Assembly: GCA_002869165.1 (NCBI GenBank) | Contig: PKTK01000005.1 | Location: 275 to 64,274, forward strand | Length of the DNA: 64,000 nucleotides | Origin: Candidatus Parcubacteria bacterium | GTDB taxonomy: Bacteria > Patescibacteria > ABY1 > BM507 > UBA12075 | Direction of reading: 5' to 3' | In this document: one piece after another, positions 59,038-64,000 of the stretch | Numbering within the stretch: position 1 is the first letter of the stretch | How the letters are laid out: each line of letters opens with the position of its first letter | Program-made: the position numbers and the translations under genes | The notes under the pieces: model-generated | Told to the model about the DNA's origin: nothing | The model's database searches: none | The model's input: only the letters and a program-made list of their open reading frames with translations

Positions 59038-60108
59038 ATGAAAAAAATAATATTTATAATTTTATTAATATTTCCATTTTTTGCATTTGCTCAAGATGCA
59101 AGTTTTCAAGCAGAAGTTATAGAGATTTTAGCAGAGCAAAACACTGTTTTGCCAGATGGACAAGAAGTGTTTCAACAGAATGTGAAACTGAAAGGATTGA
59201 GTGGAGATTTTAAGGATGAGGAAGTTGTTTTTGAGGGGATTGGTGATTATGATGTGGTAAAAAAGAATCTATATGAAGTAGGGGACAAGGTTATTGTGGT
59301 TGAGAACATGTCTCATGATGGAAGTAGGGAATATTATATAACCGATTATGTTAGAACAAGTCCGATTTATTATTTATTGGGAATATTTTTTGTGATAATG
59401 ATAGCGGTGGGTAGATGGAAGGGGATCCGAGCTATTTTGTCATTAGTATTATCATTTTTAGTAATTATTAAATACATAATTCCACAGATTTTATCTGGAG
59501 CTGATCCGATTGTGGTTAGTATTATCGGGTCATTTTTGATACTCTTAATAGTTGTATATTTAACAGAAGGCTATTCTAAAAAATCACACATTGCTAGTAT
59601 TTCTATTTTTGTTAGCTTGATTTTGACTATGGTGTTGTCTTGGTTTTTTGTTGAGATTGCAAGGTTATCAGGCCTTGGAAGCGAAGAAATATCTTATTTA
59701 GTCTCTTTGGACATCTTTACAATAAATTTTCAAGGTTTATTGCTTGCAAGTATTATCATTGGAACACTTGGGGTCTTGGATGACGTGGTAATATCACAGA
59801 TCTCAACTGTAGAGGAATTGATAAACAGCGGTGTGAAGATAAAAAAAGAAATATTTAGTAGTGCCTACAAAGTGGGTGTGTCTCATATTTCTAGTATGAC
59901 TAATACTCTGTTTCTTGCCTATGCCGGAGCATCATTTCCCTTGCTTATTTTGTTTGTTAGTGGTCAAAGCGCTTTTTCGGGTCTTACTGATGTTATAAAT
60001 AACGAGGCAATTGCTACAGAAATTGTGAGGACTTTGGCAGGTTCTATTGGTCTGGTTTTGTCTGTGCCAATTTCTACTTGGATGGGGGTAGTGTTTTTGA
60101 AAAAATAA
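59038..60108 (+). CDS. YibE/F family membrane protein
   Basis: 356 aa. Signal peptide (1-18), an extracytoplasmic beta-rich domain (about 20-105) and seven or eight hydrophobic segments in the C-terminal two thirds, with the family motif LGVLDDVVISQISTVEEL and SHISSMTNTLFLAYAGASFPLL. The family is of unknown function, often proposed as a transporter. Single gene. Confidence 0.85.
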   Translation: MKKIIFIILLIFPFFAFAQDASFQAEVIEILAEQNTVLPDGQEVFQQNVKLKGLSGDFKDEEVVFEGIGDYDVVKKNLYEVGDKVIVVENMSHDGSREYYITDYVRTSPIYYLLGIFFVIMIAVGRWKGIRAILSLVLSFLVIIKYIIPQILSGADPIVVSIIGSFLILLIVVYLTEGYSKKSHIASISIFVSLILTMVLSWFFVEIARLSGLGSEEISYLVSLDIFTINFQGLLLASIIIGTLGVLDDVVISQISTVEELINSGVKIKKEIFSSAYKVGVSHISSMTNTLFLAYAGASFPLLILFVSGQSAFSGLTDVINNEAIATEIVRTLAGSIGLVLSVPISTWMGVVFLKK

Positions 60109-60109
60109 T

Positions 60110-60350
60110 TCTTTGTCATTCCCGCCTGCCCCGTCTTCTTGCGGGGGCGAGCGAATATTTTTCTCTTTGTCATCCTGGGGCTCGGAACGAAGTGAAGAGA
60201 ACCCGGGATCCATCGTTTTGATTGCGGTAAAATTTTACTTGTCATTTCGAACGAAGCGAAGCGAAGAGAGAAATCTATTTTTTTTCTCTTAAAATACGTA
60301 TTATAGATCTCTCATTTCATTCGAGATGACAAAAATATAATGTTTATCGT
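60110..60350. repeat. cluster of dispersed palindromic repeats
   Basis: Three adjacent copies of the TGTCATTCC/TGTCATTTCG family with GAACGAAGCGAAG-type cores at about 60115-60160, 60168-60215 and 60238-60335; the last is closed by TCATTTCGA...TCGAGATGACA. No gene; minus-strand frames here are repeat-derived. Confidence 0.65.
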
Positions 60351-60367
60351 AGATTTGTATTTCACCC

Positions 60368-60416
60368 TTGACAAGTAAAAATTTTTATGATAATATTTAG
60401 ATAGTTATCTAAATAT
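60368..60416 (+). promoter_or_regulatory. promoter and operator of ArsR-type gene
   Basis: TTGACA (60368-60373), 17-nt spacer, TAATAT (60391-60396). An 11-bp perfect palindrome ATATTTAGATA/TATCTAAATAT (60393-60403 with 60406-60416, spacer GT) overlaps the -10 and start site, fitting autorepression by the encoded regulator. Confidence 0.7.
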
Positions 60417-60432
60417 CTAATATTAATATAAT

Positions 60433-60693
60433 ATGAGTTTTAATAAAACAATGCAGGCCTTAGCTGATCCGACTAGAAGAACGATATTAGAAAAATTAAA
60501 GAAAAAAGATATGCCAGTGGGGGAATTGGCTAAGAATTTTGATATTACCTTGCCTAGTTTGTCACACCATTTAAATATCTTAAAACAAGCCGATTTAGTA
60601 ACATCTAGAAGAAAAGGACAAGAAATGATTTATTCACTAAATTTAAGTGTCTTTGAAGGTGTTGCCAAAACCCTGGCTAAGTTTTTTAAATAA
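60433..60693 (+). CDS. ArsR-family regulator, SdpR-like
   Basis: 86 aa winged helix: ALADPTRRTILEKLKK, then the recognition helix region ITLPSLSHHLNILKQADLV and a wing RRKGQEMIYSL. There are no Cys metal ligands, which suits the SdpR/autorepressor group. It is followed by an sdpI-like gene, as in the Bacillus sdpRI pair, with a repeat copy in between. Its own palindrome overlaps the promoter. Confidence 0.85.
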   Translation: MSFNKTMQALADPTRRTILEKLKKKDMPVGELAKNFDITLPSLSHHLNILKQADLVTSRRKGQEMIYSLNLSVFEGVAKTLAKFFK

Positions 60694-60699
60694 AATTCT

Positions 60700-60795
60700 T
60701 TGTCATTCCTGCGAAGGCAGGCATGACAAAATAATAATATTAAATAATTCGCATGTGGTCCATTTGTAGTGGGTCCGAGCGAAGCGAGTAACAAT
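60700..60795. repeat. dispersed repeat between sdpR- and sdpI-like genes
   Basis: TGTCATTCCTGCGAAGGCAGGCATGACA is a near-perfect palindrome at about 60702-60729, and TCCGAGCGAAGCGAG follows at 60774-60788, ending just before the next start codon. Confidence 0.6.
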
Positions 60796-61465
60796 GAATC
60801 CAATAAAACCAACAATCAAAACAGAGCTGTTTGCTGTATTGCTAATAATTTTAGCTTGCCTTAGTTCAATTTATTTTTATAGTGTTTTTCCTTCCAAGGT
60901 ACCAATTCATTGGAACATAGAAGGACAAGTTGATAATTATAGTTCAAAAGAAATTGGAGCTTTCTTATTTCCCGTAGTAATACTAGCTATGTATTTAATG
61001 TTTATATTGATCCCTTATTTGGATCCCAAGAAAAATAGATATGACGAATTTAGAAAAACTTATCATATTTTTAAAAACTTGATGATTTTATTTATGACCA
61101 TAACATATTTTGTTGCTAGTTTTTCCGCAATTGGTATTGGTATGTCAATTAGCACCTGGATTCCTATTATGGTTGGTATGCTTTTTGTGGTTTTAGGAAA
61201 TTACATGTCAAAGATTAAACCAAATTGGTTTATGGGTATCCGCACTCCTTGGACATTATCAAGTGAAGAGGTTTGGAACAAGACACATAGATTTGGCGGA
61301 CTTGTTTTTATACTAGGTGGTCTTGTTATGATGTTCATGCCAATATATCCAAACAACATTAAAATGATTTTGTTTATCACGATTGTTTTGTTAATGTCGC
61401 TTGGTACAACCCTGTATTCACTTTATTTATTTTTAAAAGAAAAAAATGGAAAAAATAATAAGTAA
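60794..61465 (+). CDS. SdpI/DUF1648 family membrane protein
   Basis: 223 aa with six hydrophobic segments. VPIHWNIEGQVDNYSSKE (the DUF1648 motif) and KPNWFMGIRTPWTLSSEEVWNKTHRFGG (the SdpI signature) are clear. In Bacillus SdpI gives immunity to the SdpC toxin; here no toxin gene is visible nearby. It overlaps the methyltransferase gene by 20 bp. Confidence 0.85.
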   Translation: MNPIKPTIKTELFAVLLIILACLSSIYFYSVFPSKVPIHWNIEGQVDNYSSKEIGAFLFPVVILAMYLMFILIPYLDPKKNRYDEFRKTYHIFKNLMILFMTITYFVASFSAIGIGMSISTWIPIMVGMLFVVLGNYMSKIKPNWFMGIRTPWTLSSEEVWNKTHRFGGLVFILGGLVMMFMPIYPNNIKMILFITIVLLMSLGTTLYSLYLFLKEKNGKNNK

Positions 61466-62216
61466 GGAAAACAAGAAAATAAAATTATTAAAATCTTTAA
61501 ATAAAGCTAATAAAAGGAAGCGAGAGGGCAAGTTTTTGATAGAAGGAAAGAAGGAAATTGAAATGGCTCTAGAATCAGATATTCAAATATTAGATATTTG
61601 TTATTGTTCTGAATACGGAAACGAATTTGATCTGGGTGTTTCAGGTTTTGAGGTGACTAAAGAAAAGTTTGATAAGCTTTCGTATAGAGAAAATCCAGAT
61701 GGATTTTTGGCTATTGCTGAATTGCCAAAGATTGATTTACAAAATATTAAACTCAAAGAATGTCCGTTGGTGCTAGTAATCGAAAAAGTAGAGAAGCCAG
61801 GCAATATCGGTGCTATGCTCAGAACTGCTGATGCTGTTGGAGTGGATGCAGTGATACTTTGTGAAGCACAAACTGATTTTTACAACCCTAATGTTATTAG
61901 ATCAAGTTTAGGTGCAGTATTTAGTGTGCAAGTTGCAAGTGGAAGTAATAAAGAAGTCTTGGACTGGCTTATGAAAAATAAAATGAATATATATTCAGCT
62001 TATATTGAAGACAGTAGTATAGATTTTACACAAGTAGATTTTAAAAAAGGAACAGCAATAGTAATTGGCACAGAACATAAAGGGCTTAGTAAATTTTGGA
62101 GTGATAATGCTACCGAAAATATCAAGATACCAATGCAAGGAAAAATAGACTCGTTTAATGCATCAGTTAGCGCTGCGGTTCTAATGTATGAGGCATTTAA
62201 ACAGAGAAATAGTTAA
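61446..62216 (+). CDS. TrmH/SpoU family RNA 2'-O-methyltransferase
   Basis: 256 aa. An N-terminal substrate-binding region (KANKRKREGKFLIEGKKEIE) is followed by the SPOUT knot with EKVEKPGNIGAMLRTADAVG, NVIRSSLGAVF, VIGTEHKGLS and IPMQGKIDSFNASVSAAVLMYE. It methylates rRNA or tRNA ribose, with target unknown. Overlaps the end of the sdpI-like gene. Confidence 0.9.
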   Translation: MEKIISKENKKIKLLKSLNKANKRKREGKFLIEGKKEIEMALESDIQILDICYCSEYGNEFDLGVSGFEVTKEKFDKLSYRENPDGFLAIAELPKIDLQNIKLKECPLVLVIEKVEKPGNIGAMLRTADAVGVDAVILCEAQTDFYNPNVIRSSLGAVFSVQVASGSNKEVLDWLMKNKMNIYSAYIEDSSIDFTQVDFKKGTAIVIGTEHKGLSKFWSDNATENIKIPMQGKIDSFNASVSAAVLMYEAFKQRNS

Positions 62217-62218
62217 AA

Positions 62219-62245
62219 TAAAAAACCACAAATTTGTGGTTTTTA
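62219..62245. terminator. bidirectional terminator
   Basis: AAAAACCACAAA/TTTGTGGTTTTT hairpin between convergent genes. Confidence 0.7.
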
Positions 62246-62250
62246 AGTAT

Positions 62251-62445
62251 TTACACGATAAGTCCTCTTAAAAAAATAACAATTATCCAAAATATTAAGA
62301 AAGGCCAAAATATCCACCTTAGAGTGTTAGCTAATGATTTACCGTCATGATCAGGAAATGAACCTAAAAACAAAGTCATAATAGAGATAAGTACCAAGGG
62401 AACACCTAGCAACTTAAAAGCAAACCATGTCAAAGGAATATACAT
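62251..62445 (-). CDS. small two-helix membrane protein
   Basis: 64 aa with two hydrophobic segments (about 5-27 and 41-62) separated by a polar turn SFPDHDGKS. A perfect AAGGAG lies ahead of the ATG, so it is very likely expressed. No family recognised. Confidence 0.6.
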   Translation of the reverse strand: MYIPLTWFAFKLLGVPLVLISIMTLFLGSFPDHDGKSLANTLRWIFWPFLIFWIIVIFLRGLIV

Positions 62446-62680
62446 TTTTTTCTCCTTGGATTGAATTTAAAAACGAACAAAATTTTTATAACTTAATTTA
62501 GCTAAAAAATAAAAAAAAGCCAATTATTTTATAAAAATTTATTTAATATTGGTAAAAAAATAAGTTTTCATAATTAGTTTTCTTAATATTGACTAATTTA
62601 AAAAAAGGTGTTAATATTTTACTATTAGTCCAGAATTTTGTGACTAATTTTATTTTTGAATAAAATTGAATATTTTTCTT
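62446..62680. other. AT-rich intergenic region
   Basis: Very AT-rich, no gene. It contains repeated GACTAATTT words and probably the tRNA-Asp promoter. Confidence 0.35.
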
Positions 62681-62755
62681 GGGGGTGTAGCTCAGTTTGG
62701 TTAGAGCGCTTGCCTGTCACGCAAGAGGTCGCGAGTTCGAGCCTCGTCACTCCCG
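62681..62755 (+). tRNA. tRNA-Asp (GTC)
   Basis: Acceptor GGGGGTG/CACTCCC with discriminator G, anticodon stem CTTGC/GCAAG with loop CTGTCAC (anticodon GTC), T-loop TTCGAGC. CCA not encoded. Confidence 0.94.
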
Positions 62756-62762
62756 CAAATTT

Positions 62763-62792
62763 AAAGAATCGCTATTGTTAGCGATTCTTTTT
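62763..62792 (+). terminator. tRNA-Asp terminator
   Basis: AAAGAATCGCTA pairs with TAGCGATTCTTT and is followed by T. Confidence 0.8.
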
Positions 62793-62802
62793 GTATAAAA
62801 AA

Positions 62803-62833
62803 CACCGAAAGGACAATTGTATCCTTTCGGTGA
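62803..62833 (-). terminator. terminator of beta-lactamase-like gene
   Basis: ACCGAAAGGA pairs with TCCTTTCGGT, just after the stop on the minus strand. Confidence 0.65.
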
Positions 62834-62846
62834 TATGTAGTTTGAA

Positions 62847-63836
62847 TTACTTTGAGATATGCTCTGCAAGCATTTTTAATATCTCTCGATGCTTTATGTT
62901 GTCTCTCCCGTAGTATGTTCGATTGCAATTAAAAGCGCATACAGTAGAACTTGAAGGATGAACAGCGAGTAAGCCACCAGTATATCCTGCATGCAGATAA
63001 ACTCCCCAGTCTTTAGTGGATTGGCCGTATAGGTCTTGGTGCCAACCAAGTCCCTGAGATCTTGTCCCGGCTTTGCTGTAATCAGTAAAAACTTTTTTAA
63101 GATTATCATTTGAAACGATTTTCTCTTCCAACCATAGTCTTCCAAATTTAGCCAAATCATTAGTGCTAGCGAAAACCCCAGCATTGCCAGCAATTCCACC
63201 CATTAGATCTGCTGATTCATCATGAGTATAACCCTGGACAATTTCCCCATTCCTAACTTCGGTTGGAGGAGAAGCTAGTTTTTCTTTATCACTTGATCCC
63301 AGCTTTGTGTTTAGCAAATCATGGGTTCTAAAAAAATCAGAAAAAGTAGCTCTTAATGGTTTTTGATAAACGGTTTCAATAAGTTGACCTAAAAACAAAT
63401 AGGTTATATTCTCATAATGTACATCCTCGGTAGCCTTTATTGGTGGTACGACTTTGAGAATTTCAACACCAAAGCTATTTTGGTATTTATCCCTGTATTC
63501 AGAAAGTCTTATTTCGAAATTTGCCTGGTGAGTCATTAAGTCTTGAATGGTTAGCTCAGAATTTTCAAAGACTGGTAGATACTTTGCTACTTTATCTAAG
63601 GTGCTTAACTTTCCCTCTTCTTTTGCTGTTAAAATTATAGCAGATGTATAGAGCTTGGTAATTGAGGCTAAGTCGAAAAGCGTGTCAGAGGTGACAACGG
63701 TAGCGTCTGTATCAGAAAAGGTTCCAGTAGATAACCTAAACAACTCTTTCCCTTTCTTCATCACAAGCACTGAGCATCCTGGCGACATTCTGCCCTTAAC
63801 AGCTTGTTCAATTTTTTCTTTTAATTCTTTAACCAT
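62847..63836 (-). CDS. serine hydrolase, beta-lactamase class C family
   Basis: 329 aa. Active-site SITK (SxxK, near residue 56), Tyr-x-Asn as YEN (near 143) and HAGYTGG near the C-terminus in place of KTG identify the family of class C beta-lactamases, DD-peptidases and esterases. There is no signal peptide, so a cytoplasmic esterase or peptidase activity is more likely than antibiotic resistance. The start is chosen by the open frame; no strong ribosome binding site. Confidence 0.8.
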   Translation of the reverse strand: MVKELKEKIEQAVKGRMSPGCSVLVMKKGKELFRLSTGTFSDTDATVVTSDTLFDLASITKLYTSAIILTAKEEGKLSTLDKVAKYLPVFENSELTIQDLMTHQANFEIRLSEYRDKYQNSFGVEILKVVPPIKATEDVHYENITYLFLGQLIETVYQKPLRATFSDFFRTHDLLNTKLGSSDKEKLASPPTEVRNGEIVQGYTHDESADLMGGIAGNAGVFASTNDLAKFGRLWLEEKIVSNDNLKKVFTDYSKAGTRSQGLGWHQDLYGQSTKDWGVYLHAGYTGGLLAVHPSSSTVCAFNCNRTYYGRDNIKHREILKMLAEHISK

Positions 63837-63893
63837 GATTATTTCTTGTTATAATGTTACTCTTATTATATAGATTATGGAAAAGTATTTCAA

Positions 63894-64000
63894 CTAATGT
63901 GAAAATTCTCCATTAACATATAAGCGTCCTGTGATTTTGCCTTGACTATTCACAAAAGGAACCCAAAAATCCGAAAAAGATTTTTTTCTATCTTTTTTGT
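63894..64000 (-). CDS. partial CDS at right edge (C-terminus)
   Basis: The minus frame entering from the window edge encodes KSFSDFWVPFVNSQGKITG and RLYVNGEFSH before a TAG at 63894-63896. It reads like a real protein end. Too short to identify. Confidence 0.45.
   Translation of the reverse strand, partial: KKDRKKSFSDFWVPFVNSQGKITGRLYVNGEFSH

Noticed and set aside
59932..60245. Two 93-codon minus-strand ORFs
   Set aside because: Antisense to the end of YibE/F and running into palindromic repeats.

Overview
The window looks like a chromosomal segment of an AT-rich bacterium, most probably a member of the Candidate Phyla Radiation (Patescibacteria, Parcubacteria-like). This is inference from gene content: a short archaeal-type UMP kinase, GH57 plus two GT5 glycogen synthases, an isomerase of the bifunctional PGI/PMI type, short or absent mRNA leaders, and tRNA genes without encoded CCA. 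The code is the standard bacterial one. TAA is by far the commonest stop, and TGA also terminates genes (for example at the ATGA overlap near 17653).

Layout. 1-390: left edge with a tRNA-like 3' end, a terminator and a 7-bp tandem repeat. 390-9900: tRNA-Thr, UMP kinase, an MFS/phospholipase-D pair, an exonuclease, a candidate structured ncRNA (about 5119-5438), tsaD, tRNA-Glu, two membrane proteins and PGI/PMI. 10022-11217: yebC (interrupted by an in-frame TAA) and ruvC. 11260-20143: a carbohydrate island with two glycogen synthases, GH57, a sugar-kinase-like APH protein, a PHP phosphoesterase, a six-hairpin glycosidase and GH130. 20221-23805: rpsO, a NYN protein, a small ORF and pnp. 24127-27706: a two-component system with a soluble multi-PAS kinase. 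27752-30158: an oxygen-defence operon (mutM, two rubrerythrins, desulfoferrodoxin). 30268-36235: CysQ-like phosphatase, metallophosphatase (interrupted), M23 peptidase, a Cys-rich protein, a nucleotidyltransferase, tRNA-His, tRNA-Arg and GalT. 36237-44449: PBP1A, then the replication-origin region with dnaN and dnaA leftward and rpmH-rnpA-yidD-yidC rightward. 44513-49564: maf, a PAS protein, an accessory island of small leftward genes, a lipid-kinase relative and bactofilin. 50159-54005: tRNA-Ala, tRNA-Arg, trxB, rnhB, a methyltransferase and yraN. 54138-64000: a second structured ncRNA candidate, an Ig-like surface protein, a DsbD/CcdA-like protein, a tandem pair of unknown zinc-ribbon proteins, YibE/F, an sdpR/sdpI pair, an rRNA/tRNA methyltransferase, tRNA-Asp and a class-C beta-lactamase-like protein.

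The points most worth following are: three separate reading frames interrupted by TAA whose downstream part is clearly still protein-like and in frame (10220, 31305, 58033); two promoter-driven, highly structured non-coding transcripts; truncated tRNA 3' ends beside intact tRNA-Glu, tRNA-His and tRNA-Arg that look like old integration scars; a 20-bp perfect hairpin in the dnaA leader; three related palindromes upstream of trxB; and a new-looking zinc-ribbon protein pair.
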